DNA of 64,000 nt from the NCBI RefSeq assembly GCF_001264245.1, contig NZ_CP011339.1:1178001-1242000 (forward strand), read 5' to 3'. The position numbers and the translations under genes were made by a program. The notes beneath the pieces were generated by a model. The model saw nothing but the letters and a program-made list of their open reading frames with translations. It ran no database searches and was not told the DNA's origin. Position 1 is the stretch's first letter. Every line of letters begins with the position of its first letter. The stretch comes from Microcystis panniformis FACHB-1757. Its GTDB lineage: Bacteria; Cyanobacteriota; Cyanobacteriia; Cyanobacteriales; Microcystaceae. Of this stretch, positions 46,959 to 55,958 are shown in pieces.

Positions 46959-48283
46959 TTGACATCCTCGCCGCCGTAAACGGACGGTGATTCCCAAACC
47001 TCACGATTTAGGTTTCTGCTTCTTTCCCTTGCGGGGTTCCGCACCTGCCGCCCCAGATTTACTCTGTTCTGGTCTTATGGTCGCTCTACAGACTGACACC
47101 GCAAGCCCTGCGGCCAAAATGTTTTTACTGGCGTTAATATCTCGGTCATGGTGAGTCCCACAGTCTGGACAGTCCCATTCTCGAATATTTAACGGCATTT
47201 TCTCAGCAATATGCCCACAATTACTACATCTTTTAGAACTAGGAAACCATCTATCTATTTCGATGTAATTTCTGCCGTACCAACGGCATTTATAGGCTAA
47301 TTGTCGAGTGATTTCTCCCCAACTAACGTCAGATATTGCCTGAGATAACTTGGGGTTTTTGACCAGATTCTTGACGGCTAAATTCTCAACCACAATCGTT
47401 TGGTTTTCACGAACTAATTGAGTGGTTAGCTTATGTAAATGGTCTTTTCTGCTATCGGTGATTTGAGCGTGAATCCTTGCTACTTTGATTCTTGCTTTTT
47501 CCCGATTTTTTGACCCTTTCTGTTTTCTAGAAAGGCTTTTTTGGGCCTTTCGCAGTCTCCGATAATGGTTTTTAAAATGCTTGGGATTAGATACTTTGTC
47601 ACCATCGCTGGTAATCACAAGGCTACTAATTCCTAAGTCAATTCCGATGGCTTTATCTGTTACTGGTAGAGGCTTAATCGTTGGGTCATCAAATCTAATT
47701 GAAATATGCCAACGTCCAGAAGGATGTAATCTGACTGTTACTGTACTTGGGTCACAGCTTTCTGGTATTTGTCTTGACCATCGAATAGGTAAAGGTTCTG
47801 TGCATTTGGCTAAATAGATTTGTTTGTCTTTAAATTTAAAAGCAGATTTGGTAAATTCGGCACTTCCTCCCTGATGTTTTTTCTTAAAGTTAGGATACTT
47901 AGTACGACCAGCAAAGAAATTGGTAAAAGCTGTTTGTAGGTGTCTTAACCCTTGTTGTAAGGGTACACAGCTTACTTCATTGAGAAAGTCTAATTCTTCT
48001 TGTTTTTTCCACTCGGTTAGCATTGAAGAAGTTTGAGCGTAGCCTACTCTTTCTTGCTTTTCGTACCAAGCTTGTGTTCGTTCGTGGAGAGCTTTATTGT
48101 AAACTAATCTTACACAGCCCAATGTGCGCCGCAATAGCGACTCTTGTTCGGGTGTTGGGTAAAATCGAAACGAGTAGGCTTTTTCCATGTCTCACATTTT
48201 AGCATATATTTCGTAAACGATGCTCATATTTAACAGTAAAGCCGTCGTAGAACGACGGGGTTTCAGACCCAAATTTTCGATGA
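46959..48283 (-). mobile_element. IS605/IS1341-type element with TnpB
   Basis: The right end in element orientation is GAGGTTTGGGAATCACCGTC, followed by GGCGGCGAGGATGTCAA, at 46959-47022. The left end contains CCGTCGTAGAACGACGG (48242-48258, a perfect hairpin) and ends GGGTTTCAGACCC...CGATGA at 48283. There is no TnpA gene, so mobility would depend on a TnpA elsewhere. As in other TnpB elements, the right end past the stop at 47001, with the gene's last part, is expected to give the omega-RNA, whose guide would come from the flanking sequence left of 46959. That last point is inference. Confidence 0.82.
47001..48188 (-). CDS. tnpB: TnpB RNA-guided nuclease of the IS605 family
   Basis: A 395-residue protein with the RuvC-like triad complete: Asp in AIGIDLGISSLVITSDG (about residue 184), Glu in TIVVENLAVKNLVKNP (about 268) and Asp in THHDRDINASKNILAAG (about 355). 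The zinc finger is present (RCSNCGHIAEK ... WDCPDCGTHH). The N-terminal EKAYSFRFYPTPEQESLLRR and LGCVRLVYNKALHERTQAWY are typical. TnpB cuts DNA matching its omega-RNA guide and helps keep the element in place after excision. The frame is intact. Ends and element context are given separately. Confidence 0.93.
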   Translation of the reverse strand: MEKAYSFRFYPTPEQESLLRRTLGCVRLVYNKALHERTQAWYEKQERVGYAQTSSMLTEWKKQEELDFLNEVSCVPLQQGLRHLQTAFTNFFAGRTKYPNFKKKHQGGSAEFTKSAFKFKDKQIYLAKCTEPLPIRWSRQIPESCDPSTVTVRLHPSGRWHISIRFDDPTIKPLPVTDKAIGIDLGISSLVITSDGDKVSNPKHFKNHYRRLRKAQKSLSRKQKGSKNREKARIKVARIHAQITDSRKDHLHKLTTQLVRENQTIVVENLAVKNLVKNPKLSQAISDVSWGEITRQLAYKCRWYGRNYIEIDRWFPSSKRCSNCGHIAEKMPLNIREWDCPDCGTHHDRDINASKNILAAGLAVSVCRATIRPEQSKSGAAGAEPRKGKKQKPKS

Positions 48284-48364
48284 ATTATGAATTGGAAGTG
48301 GGGAAGTGGGGAGCTTTTCAGTGATCAGTAAACAGTAAACAGTGAACTGATAACTGATAACTGA

Positions 48365-50014
48365 TTAACGGACATTTTGAGCGGTAAAATCTTCGATGAG
48401 TTGTTCTAAAGCGGCCGAGGAGGCGCGGGTAATCAGAAAACATCGAAACTCTTGGCCTTGACTGAGATATTGGGAATAGGCCGCCTGTAAAAAAGGTTTA
48501 TAGCCGGGGTTTTTGCGAATATACACCTCAAAAAAGGCCAAAGATAGAGAATGGGCGTAACTATCGATCAGATATGGTGCTGGCAGGGTAAGATCGGCTA
48601 TGGATTCGATCGCTTCGTTAATTCCCGCATCTAGTACCGAAAAATCGACGTGAGCTTGACCTTCAATCAGAGCTAAATATTTATTTTCGGTGTTGAGCAG
48701 GGGAAAAGAGCGCACCTGTTCAAAAATAGCGGGGGTAGCGGGATCGTAGGTTCCTGCCGCTACAAAAGTGGGAATTTCGATCTTAGCCAGTCCTTTAGCC
48801 CCAAAAATACTCCAATTAAACGGATTAACCGCAAAAATCGCTTTGATTCTCGGATCGCGAAAATTGTATTCTTCTCGGGGTAAATCCAAAGCACGACACT
48901 GCAGCAAGAGGGAGACATTGAGAAAAGCTAATCTTCTTTGACAGTCCCGTTGTAAATTCTCGAAATCGATCGTCGCTCCACCCACCGCTAAGGCTGTATA
49001 ACCGCCGAAGGAATGTCCACCAACTCCCACATTATCTAAATCTAATTGCCCCTGAAATTCCCCCGCGTTGCGTCTTTGTAATTCATCGATCACAAAAGAT
49101 ATGTCCAATGGACGATTGACAAATTCGTTGCTATAAAAAACCATCCGCGATAAACCGGCGAGTAGATTCTGTACCTGTAGGGTATCGCTGCCGGGGTGTT
49201 GGGGTATGGCGACGAGATAACCGTAACTAGCCCAATGTTCCGCTTGTCGGACAAAATCTTCAGGACGGGAAGCTAAACCGTGGGAAAAGACGATAACGGG
49301 GGTTTTCTGGGTTAATTGCCCCTTGGGTTTGACAATAATTAGATAAAGTTCCCTCTGACGACGGCTATCGGTTAAATCCAGCCGCATCTGTTCCACTTGT
49401 TGCGGTCCCGGTTGTCGGGGGTCGGTCATAGCGGTAAAATTAATTTCACCGGCCTTTTTAGCTTCTTCTAAGGATAATTGCGCCACCTTTTCTGTGAATA
49501 CTGTGGTGGCTTTCAGGACGACATCGATCGCCCGAGCTAGTCTTTGCACTTTTGTCACATCAATCTGCATATTAGTGGGCAGATTACGCAGCAGGCTAAG
49601 AATAGTTACCCCTTCCGGTTCAAAAGCTGATTTAATTAGGGCAGAACGCAGGGCAAATTTACCATTAATACCCCCTTGAATGGTGATCAGTTCCCCTAAG
49701 AGGTTGAGGATATCTTCCCCCATTGTGGAGTTAAAAAAGCGCGAGATCAGGACGGGATTAATTTCTTTACTTGTGGTTAAAGCTTGGCGAAATTCTTTTT
49801 GTTGTTCCGCAGTTGTATTACCTAAATATTGTCTTAGATTAGCGTCAATTCTGCCAGTTTTGGCAAACTTTTCTAGGGAACTAATTTCTAGGGTACGACT
49901 AAAGGGCGCTAAGATAAAAGTGATTCTCTCGGCCGAGAGGACAGGAAAGCTAGTCAGTATCGTTCCTAAGCAACCCAGAGCGATCAAGCGGCCAATTTTG
50001 GCTAATTGCAACAA
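48365..50014 (-). CDS. DUF1400 and alpha/beta hydrolase protein, exported
   Basis: A 549-residue protein with an N-terminal signal peptide (LIALGCLGTILTSFPVLSA), a DUF1400 domain (about residues 28-160; ERITFILAPFSRTLEISSLE) and an alpha/beta hydrolase domain. The nucleophile elbow is VGVGGHSFGGYTALAVGG (Ser near residue 340), preceded by the oxyanion segment VIVFSHGLASRPEDF and LVAIPQHPGSDTLQ; the late His is in EGQAHVDFS and an Asp in GTYDPATP. It is probably a periplasmic esterase or lipase-like enzyme. The substrate is unknown. Confidence 0.88.
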   Translation of the reverse strand: MLQLAKIGRLIALGCLGTILTSFPVLSAERITFILAPFSRTLEISSLEKFAKTGRIDANLRQYLGNTTAEQQKEFRQALTTSKEINPVLISRFFNSTMGEDILNLLGELITIQGGINGKFALRSALIKSAFEPEGVTILSLLRNLPTNMQIDVTKVQRLARAIDVVLKATTVFTEKVAQLSLEEAKKAGEINFTAMTDPRQPGPQQVEQMRLDLTDSRRQRELYLIIVKPKGQLTQKTPVIVFSHGLASRPEDFVRQAEHWASYGYLVAIPQHPGSDTLQVQNLLAGLSRMVFYSNEFVNRPLDISFVIDELQRRNAGEFQGQLDLDNVGVGGHSFGGYTALAVGGATIDFENLQRDCQRRLAFLNVSLLLQCRALDLPREEYNFRDPRIKAIFAVNPFNWSIFGAKGLAKIEIPTFVAAGTYDPATPAIFEQVRSFPLLNTENKYLALIEGQAHVDFSVLDAGINEAIESIADLTLPAPYLIDSYAHSLSLAFFEVYIRKNPGYKPFLQAAYSQYLSQGQEFRCFLITRASSAALEQLIEDFTAQNVR

Positions 50015-50113
50015 GTTTTTCTGCTCCTTTTCTTCCTGCGTTCCTATTCCCTCTGGATTATAACAGTAACTTCGCAGTTTTTAACGTTTTTTTTGCTTGA
50101 CTATCAACAAAAA

Positions 50114-50273
50114 TTATCAATTTACCTCGATCGATAATCTTGACCTAGAACGTAGGTTGGGTTGAAGCATGAAACCCAACGCCCGATTATGTTACGCTAC
50201 CGCTAACCCATCCTACAAATAATTGTGCCTACCTACTTATCAATTTACCTCGATCGATAATCTTGACCTAGAA
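50114..50273 (+). repeat. R2 repeat copy 3 flanked by a perfect 37-bp direct repeat
   Basis: R2 occupies 50149-50240 (AACGTAGGTTGGG to CCTACTTAT). A 37-base string beginning TTATCAATTTACCTCGATCG lies on the left at 50114-50150 and again on the right at 50237-50273. The gap 50015-50337 has no gene other than this. Confidence 0.88.
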
Positions 50274-50337
50274 TAATAGGTAACAAGTCTCGAAAATTTC
50301 CATCTTGCCGATTTCAAGCTACTGATCGCTCATGATT

Positions 50338-51981
50338 TCAGGGTAAAAATGCCAAAGTTGCCACTACTTTCACCCCAAATTCTTCCTCAAAAACAGGTTT
50401 TTTATAGTCTAAACTCCATAATTCTAAAGCACAATCATCTTCAGCATTATTGGGAAAAAGATGCAGATGTAGGGTTCTATATTCGGGATCATACTTACAT
50501 TCAATCTTTTTAATCGCTCCTATTTGTCGTCGATCTAAAGCCACGGCCAAGCGCAGTATAGCACTTAGATGTCTGACCATATACTGATAGTATTCCGTTA
50601 ATTTCATAAAATCATCGTGTCTTTTCTTCGGTTTACTTTTGCGGTGATAACGAGCGATATTAGCGATAACTTCTAACTCTATTTCCGTATAGCCCAACAG
50701 TTCACCATTGCGAATTAAATAATAGGAATGTTTATGATGGGCAGCATGACTAACATATAAACCACTATTATGTAAAATTGCCGCCGCCCATAATAAATCT
50801 TTAGCCTCCTGATTCCAAGAATGTAATTGTGCTTGGGTTTGCTCGAACAAAGACAGGGAAAATGTCGCTATTCTCTCGGCCGATTCTAAATTAACTTGAT
50901 ACTTTTTCGCTATTTTCAAGACACTGCGCTGACGGATTTCACTCTGATAAAGTAACCGATTATCAATTAAACCGTGCGTCAGCATCCAATCGACGATTAC
51001 CCCTTCTCGCAGGGCCCTTTCACAGAGAACTAACTTATCAACATCTAACATGGTCATCGCTTCCAAAAGCACGATCGAACCGGCTAGAATTATCTCAGCC
51101 CGTTTATCGGACATCCCCAGAATTGCCAGTCTTTGGTGATAGTCCAAAGTGGCGAAACGTTTGACTAATTCTTTGACATCTTTGCGGGTTAATTGATAGC
51201 CATTTAAAGGATTGGGAATTTCCCCTAATTTCTCCAAAGCATGGATAGTCATCAAAGTTTCGATCGTCCCAGAAGTTCCCACTAAACGCGGCACTTCTCC
51301 CAGCTGTAAATGATGTTTAATTTCCTCTACTGCCCGCTCCAACATTCCGCGGGTGTATGCCCTTAAATAGGCTAATTCTGTGGTACTAATGGGATCGGTG
51401 GTGATCAAATCTTGCGTCAAACGCACCGCGCCGATTTTGGTACTACTAAGAAAGCGAATTTCTTGACTATCGGCTAAGATTAATTCTGTGGAACCGCCAC
51501 CAATATCGATAATAATATGGGCTTGGTTTTGGAAATCCATCCCCGAGACGACACCGAGATAAATCCGGCGCGCTTCCTCCTGTCCAGAGATGAGATTTAC
51601 AGAAATACCGACTTCTTTCTCGATTAAAGCCAAAAATTCGTCACCATTGGCCGCTTCCCGGGTGGCGCTGGTGGCAACAGCGATAATCTGATCCGCATGG
51701 AGACTAATAGCCAGATCGTGACAGCGTTTTAAAGCGGCGATCGCTCTTTCCATGGCCGCTAGGGTTAATTTACCGGTTTTCCTATCTCGATCGCCCAGAC
51801 GGACTGTATCCTTTTCTCTGGCAATAATCGTAAAAGCGGGTAAAGACGGTTCAATTTTCACCACTACCATGTGAACCGAATTCGTACCAATATCAATCGC
51901 CGCTAGGATTTGGACATCGGGGACTTTTGCCTGGGGCGCTAGTCCCCAATTGGGTGTAACTTGATTAGAAATATTCACCAT
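50338..51981 (-). CDS. ppx: Exopolyphosphatase / guanosine pentaphosphatase (Ppx/GppA family)
   Basis: A 547-residue protein. The N-terminal ASKHA-fold domain has AIDIGTNSVHMVVVKI (phosphate loop, about residues 29-44), TSATREAANGDEFLALIEKE, NLISGQEEARRIYLGVVSG and IIIDIGGGSTELILADSQEI (second loop, about 155). The C-terminal part is an HD-type helical domain (AAILHNSGLYVSHAAHHKHS, YYLIRNGELLGYTE). It degrades inorganic polyphosphate chains and may also act on pppGpp. The length fits the long Ppx form found in cyanobacteria. Confidence 0.93.
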   Translation of the reverse strand: MVNISNQVTPNWGLAPQAKVPDVQILAAIDIGTNSVHMVVVKIEPSLPAFTIIAREKDTVRLGDRDRKTGKLTLAAMERAIAALKRCHDLAISLHADQIIAVATSATREAANGDEFLALIEKEVGISVNLISGQEEARRIYLGVVSGMDFQNQAHIIIDIGGGSTELILADSQEIRFLSSTKIGAVRLTQDLITTDPISTTELAYLRAYTRGMLERAVEEIKHHLQLGEVPRLVGTSGTIETLMTIHALEKLGEIPNPLNGYQLTRKDVKELVKRFATLDYHQRLAILGMSDKRAEIILAGSIVLLEAMTMLDVDKLVLCERALREGVIVDWMLTHGLIDNRLLYQSEIRQRSVLKIAKKYQVNLESAERIATFSLSLFEQTQAQLHSWNQEAKDLLWAAAILHNSGLYVSHAAHHKHSYYLIRNGELLGYTEIELEVIANIARYHRKSKPKKRHDDFMKLTEYYQYMVRHLSAILRLAVALDRRQIGAIKKIECKYDPEYRTLHLHLFPNNAEDDCALELWSLDYKKPVFEEEFGVKVVATLAFLP

Positions 51982-52091
51982 CGCTTATCAGTGATCAGTT
52001 ACCAGTCGGGGGATAGGTGTTAAGGCTGGTCTTATTATCCCTCTAATTGTCCGCCTCGGCGCAGCAATTTTAGCTTTGTATAGCAGTTGTC

Positions 52092-53351
52092 CTATTCGTC
52101 AATATACAATTTTCGCTGCTCCAGGGCCAATTGCCGGAATTCCCCTTCCCCAAATTCTCCCTCCCTGGGACGGCGCTCTCCCTCGGACTCGACTAAATAG
52201 ATATAATCACAATCAACCCCTTCTAAATTGGTATTTTCGGCGATTTTCCAAGCTTCGATACAAGCGCCCGTCAGGGTGGCCCCCTGTAAATTGGCTCTCA
52301 TCACGTTACTATGGGCTAAATTTGCCCCTTCTAGATTAGCGTAGGCTAAATTTGCCTCGCTCAAATTTGCCCTAGTCAGGTTGGCATTTTTGAAGTTAAA
52401 CCCGTAAAGATTTAGTCCGCGAAAATTATAGCCAATATAAGCTTTATTTTCCCCTTGACCAGTAACCAGAAGATTTCTCATCGCCACTTCGGCTAAAATT
52501 GTCTTTTCCCAGCGCGCTCGCTCGATGCCCGATACCAGATAAAATCGAGTTCTAGTTAAATCTTTTGCCCTTAAATCAGTGGCTTTTAACTGCGCTCCCG
52601 TGAAATCCGCTTCTTTAAGATTTGCTCCGCAAAAATTTGTACCTTGACTGGCTAAAAAAGCAATTGCTATCGATTTCGTGATTGTTTCTCTCGATTCTTC
52701 TAGGGACAACCAGGCCAGATAAGCGGTGAATAAATTACCACAAAACCCAACAATCAAAGCTATAGAAAAAGTTACATTCATCACGGCTATTCCAGCTAAT
52801 GCTCCTTGAAAAGCCAAGATAATTACTGTCAATAAAGTTAAAATTAAGCTGATGCAAATTGCTAGGATAAAACTTGTTGATTGACCAGAAATCAAGGATA
52901 AAACTAAGGGTAATCCCCCAACTCGCTGACGATAAAATCTTCCGTAAATTAGGGATAAAATCGTGATTATCACCGCAGCAATGATTTTAAATTGGCTTAC
53001 ATCTGTCACCAGCATTAAAGCTAGATAATAACCAGCTAATCCCCACACAAAGCCGCAGATAGCCGCTATTAACCAAGAAATTAAAATTAATTGTAGCCGA
53101 CCGCGCTTTAGTAATCCTGCCCTAGCCTCGGTAAATTTAGTTCTCTCTAAAATAGCCCCTTGAAAATTAGTACCACGCAGATCTGCTTTACTAAAATTAG
53201 CCCCCGATAAATTCTGTCCCTGAAAACACTGTCCTTTTAATTTTACTCCTGTAAAATTGCGTTTCCCTTTGGCATATAAATCCAGTACCTCACTTGCTTT
53301 CATAGAAATTACGGAGGTCTGTTTTTTGCTTGATTGATTAATGTAATTCAT
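52092..53351 (-). CDS. Pentapeptide-repeat membrane protein
   Basis: A 419-residue protein with pentapeptide repeats A(D/N)LxX at both ends: near the N-terminus GQNLSGANFSKADLRGTNFQ and near the C-terminus NANLTRANLSEANLAYANLE and GANLAHSNVMRANLQGATL. Between them (about residues 90-230) lie five or six hydrophobic segments (LILISWLIAAICGFVWGLAG, SFILAICISLILTLLTVIIL). The right-handed beta-helix is probably attached to a membrane domain. The function is unknown. The protein ends in a charged tail (SEGERRPREGEFGEGEFRQL). Confidence 0.85.
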   Translation of the reverse strand: MNYINQSSKKQTSVISMKASEVLDLYAKGKRNFTGVKLKGQCFQGQNLSGANFSKADLRGTNFQGAILERTKFTEARAGLLKRGRLQLILISWLIAAICGFVWGLAGYYLALMLVTDVSQFKIIAAVIITILSLIYGRFYRQRVGGLPLVLSLISGQSTSFILAICISLILTLLTVIILAFQGALAGIAVMNVTFSIALIVGFCGNLFTAYLAWLSLEESRETITKSIAIAFLASQGTNFCGANLKEADFTGAQLKATDLRAKDLTRTRFYLVSGIERARWEKTILAEVAMRNLLVTGQGENKAYIGYNFRGLNLYGFNFKNANLTRANLSEANLAYANLEGANLAHSNVMRANLQGATLTGACIEAWKIAENTNLEGVDCDYIYLVESEGERRPREGEFGEGEFRQLALEQRKLYIDE

Positions 53352-53357
53352 AACACC

Positions 53358-53714
53358 TAAGTAAGTGGTTATAATTAAATTGAAGATTTATCCCCCCTTT
53401 ATCCCCCCCCTTAATTCCTAGGGTTAATTCATGGTAGGGTTAATTCATGGTAGGGTTGATTCATGAATCAACCCTACCCTTCTATCCCTTATAGGGATCT
53501 TTCTTAACAATTTTTTCATTAAGCACTCCAACTCTTATCCTGACTTGATTTCAGTTTTTTCTTTGTCAGTAAGGGTGTCAACAAAGAATATTACAAATTG
53601 TTAACCGAGTCTTGAAAGCGTTGTGCTACAAAGGTTTGAAATGTTAAGAAAGATGTGACTAATGGACAGCCTTGATAAGGGGGGTGTCTGATAATTTTTA
53701 ACGCCTACCTACTT
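53358..53714. repeat. R1 repeat in reverse, enlarged by ISAs1-end repeats
   Basis: TAAGTAAGTGGTTATAATTA at 53358 and ATTTTTAACGCCTACCTACT near 53695 are the two R1 ends, here about 350 bases apart. Between them lie TAGGGTTAATTCATGG units (53420-53460), a 26-base palindrome TAGGGTTGATTCATGAATCA with its mirror, and about 170 bases of unassigned sequence. The 588-base gap 53352-53939 has no gene. Confidence 0.68.
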
Positions 53715-53757
53715 ATTATCTTTTTAAAATTGGCTTTGGTTATTTGTTGGCAATTTA

Positions 53758-53854
53758 TACTAAATCGGTTTTGAATAGTGCGATGAACTCCCAAGTTATG
53801 GATTGTTTCTCCCCGCTCCTCCGCCATCCTATCCCTTGTAAACAGGATTTAGTA
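53758..53854. mobile_element. MITE with TACTAAATC ends (M2), copy 2
   Basis: A 97-bp element with inverted ends TACTAAATCGG / GGATTTAGTA and flanking TA dinucleotides. The interior differs from copy 1 at 16853-16969. Its internal CCCAAGTTATGGATTGTTTC followed by CCCCGCTCCT recurs in part near 57358-57390, downstream of a hypothetical gene. Confidence 0.68.
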
Positions 53855-53939
53855 TAATACAGATTTAACTTGACAGACCCCTGGGGATGAGGGACTTTTT
53901 TTAGGGGTAATCCACGGCAAAAACAGCCCCTAAAACTGA

Positions 53940-55895
53940 TTATTGACCCGGACTTGGTGCTTCTATCGGGGACTCTGGGGAAAGGGGAGTCGATTCAACT
54001 ATTGGTGGTGGGGCCGGAGGTTGGAGAATATTGCGCCAGCCTCGTATTTGGGAGCGAGCCGAACTGTAAGCGGTACTTTCCGGGGATACGGATTCAGCAA
54101 GGCGAATAGCTTCCAGATAACTGCCATTATTAGCTTGGTCCGTGGCTAAAGACAAAAGCTGATAACTCCAACGTTCCAGCAATTCAGTCCGTTGCACACC
54201 CGCATCGGTTTTAGTGGAAATATTGGTAACTAAAGCAATCGCTCGGGTTAAACCTTCTGCGGTTCCCATCGCCGCTAATTGATTAGCCTGTTGGAGATTT
54301 TGACGGGCCCGCAACTCTCGGCGCCAACGACGGATATTTTGGGATGCTTCCGCGGAAAGAGTGCGACCAGGGGGAATTTGATTGGCAGTGTCGATCGCTG
54401 TGCTATAGTCTTTGAGATTGGCCAAAGCTTGAGCCTGATCTAAAATGGGTTGATCCTCCATGCGTTCAATCCGTACTTGCCAGTCGTCAATTTCCCGTTG
54501 GGCATCTCGGTATAAGGCCCGATTTTTACCAATAGCCTGCGCCTGAATAATAGCGTTACTGAGGGAATTAATATCGCCGGGGATAGCGATTTCCCGCGCC
54601 CGTTCTAAAATCGGCCGGTCTTCTATGACTTGTATTTGACGATTCCAAGAGCCAATTTCCTGCTGTGCTTGCGACCAGAGGGGATTATTACGGGGAACCT
54701 CGCCCGCTTTTGCGATAGCGGCGCTATACTGCCCGATTGTACCTGCTTGTGCTAAATCTCTAGCCTCGGACAGTATTTTTACATCCTGTACCTGTAACTG
54801 CCAGCGTTCCCTCATAGCTAGGGCCGTTTGATAGAGAGGTCGAGAAGCGTCGATTTGTTCTAGTCCCAGTATGCCAGCTTCTAATCCGTCCACCGTGCCA
54901 GCTTCCGCATCTAAGGCCGCTTCGGACAAGACAGACCAATCGGTGACATCTTCTTTAATTTTGAGGTCTTTGGGGGTTTGGTTAGCCAAATCCCGGAGAG
55001 CTTGCCATTGCTTCCGCTCAATTAATCTTTCGGCGTATTCTTTTAGTTTATCCTCGGTTTTCCCGATTAATTTTTGGGCCTCCTGATAGGCATAACTGCT
55101 GGCTTGAATTTTTCTAGCTTCTTCGATGACTTTCAACCAATTGTCGAGACCGCCCCGGGCAAAGAGATTAAAGGCATTATCTAATTTACTGCTATCTTCC
55201 CGGGCGACGGTAATTTTAGCGAGCGCTTCATTATATTTAACCGTTGCCCAATATTCGTTATTTAAGTTCAATAAATCCACTGCTAGGCGGAAAGATTGAT
55301 TCCAGTTGGAAGCGCGGAGATTTTCCTCTAGTTTGCTTAAGATATCGTTGCCTTGCGTCCAAGTTCCTTGCCACTTAGCGATTCTTTCTTCAATAATTGC
55401 CGCTACTGCCATATTATTGGGGATTTGACGAGCTTTAGTGATCGCTTGCTCTAAATTTCCCGCTTGATAGTCTTTTTCAGCCAAATTCAGTATATCTCGC
55501 GCCCACTCTTCCACCTGTTGATTAACTTGCGATCGCAAGGGATGGTCCTCGGGTAAAGCTTCCACCAGGGCAATTGCTGCGAGTAATCCTTCCACGGTGC
55601 GACTATCGGCGGAAAGTTGAGCGCAGTAGAGACGCAGGGAGGCAGAAGCAATAGGCCAGAAGATTTTGGGGCAATTGGGCGACTTCTGCATATTTAATAA
55701 CTGCCAAGTGGCGAGAAAGCCAACACCGCCAAAGACGACCACAAATAAAGCCGCCCAAACTTTCCAAGTGAAACGATGCTGGTATCGGGACCAAAAGAGA
55801 AAAAGAAAAGACTTAGTTTTCTCTGGCCAACGAGTCAGGGAGTCAATCGATTCTCGTTTGACTAGATTTTTGGTTAATTCTTTTCCTTTAAACAT
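53940..55895 (-). CDS. Large cyanobacterial helical membrane-anchored protein, 651 aa
   Basis: A protein with a cytosolic N-terminal 45 residues, one membrane helix (VWAALFVVVFGGVGFLATWQ, about 46-65) and about 560 residues of alpha-helical repeats outside it. The repeats recur about every 75 residues with signatures such as LVEALPEDHPLRSQ, AKAGEVPRNNPLWSQAQQEI, IQAQAIGKNRALYRDAQREI and IDTANQIPPGRTLSAEASQN, each followed by a W-x-R-x-I/L motif (WQVRIERMEDQPILDQAQAL). It ends in a proline-rich tail. I do not know a function; the TPR-like repeats suggest a scaffold in the periplasm or cytosol, depending on membrane orientation. Confidence 0.75.
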   Translation of the reverse strand: MFKGKELTKNLVKRESIDSLTRWPEKTKSFLFLFWSRYQHRFTWKVWAALFVVVFGGVGFLATWQLLNMQKSPNCPKIFWPIASASLRLYCAQLSADSRTVEGLLAAIALVEALPEDHPLRSQVNQQVEEWARDILNLAEKDYQAGNLEQAITKARQIPNNMAVAAIIEERIAKWQGTWTQGNDILSKLEENLRASNWNQSFRLAVDLLNLNNEYWATVKYNEALAKITVAREDSSKLDNAFNLFARGGLDNWLKVIEEARKIQASSYAYQEAQKLIGKTEDKLKEYAERLIERKQWQALRDLANQTPKDLKIKEDVTDWSVLSEAALDAEAGTVDGLEAGILGLEQIDASRPLYQTALAMRERWQLQVQDVKILSEARDLAQAGTIGQYSAAIAKAGEVPRNNPLWSQAQQEIGSWNRQIQVIEDRPILERAREIAIPGDINSLSNAIIQAQAIGKNRALYRDAQREIDDWQVRIERMEDQPILDQAQALANLKDYSTAIDTANQIPPGRTLSAEASQNIRRWRRELRARQNLQQANQLAAMGTAEGLTRAIALVTNISTKTDAGVQRTELLERWSYQLLSLATDQANNGSYLEAIRLAESVSPESTAYSSARSQIRGWRNILQPPAPPPIVESTPLSPESPIEAPSPGQ

Positions 55896-55958
55896 TCACG
55901 ACTCCCTGACGGATATTTTAGATAGATTTTACCCTAAGGGCGCTCATTGCCCAACTTC

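Noticed and set aside
50338..50400. Possible overlap of R2 right flank with the ppx gene end
   Set aside because: The 37-bp direct repeat ends at 50273, well outside the coding region, so ppx is intact.
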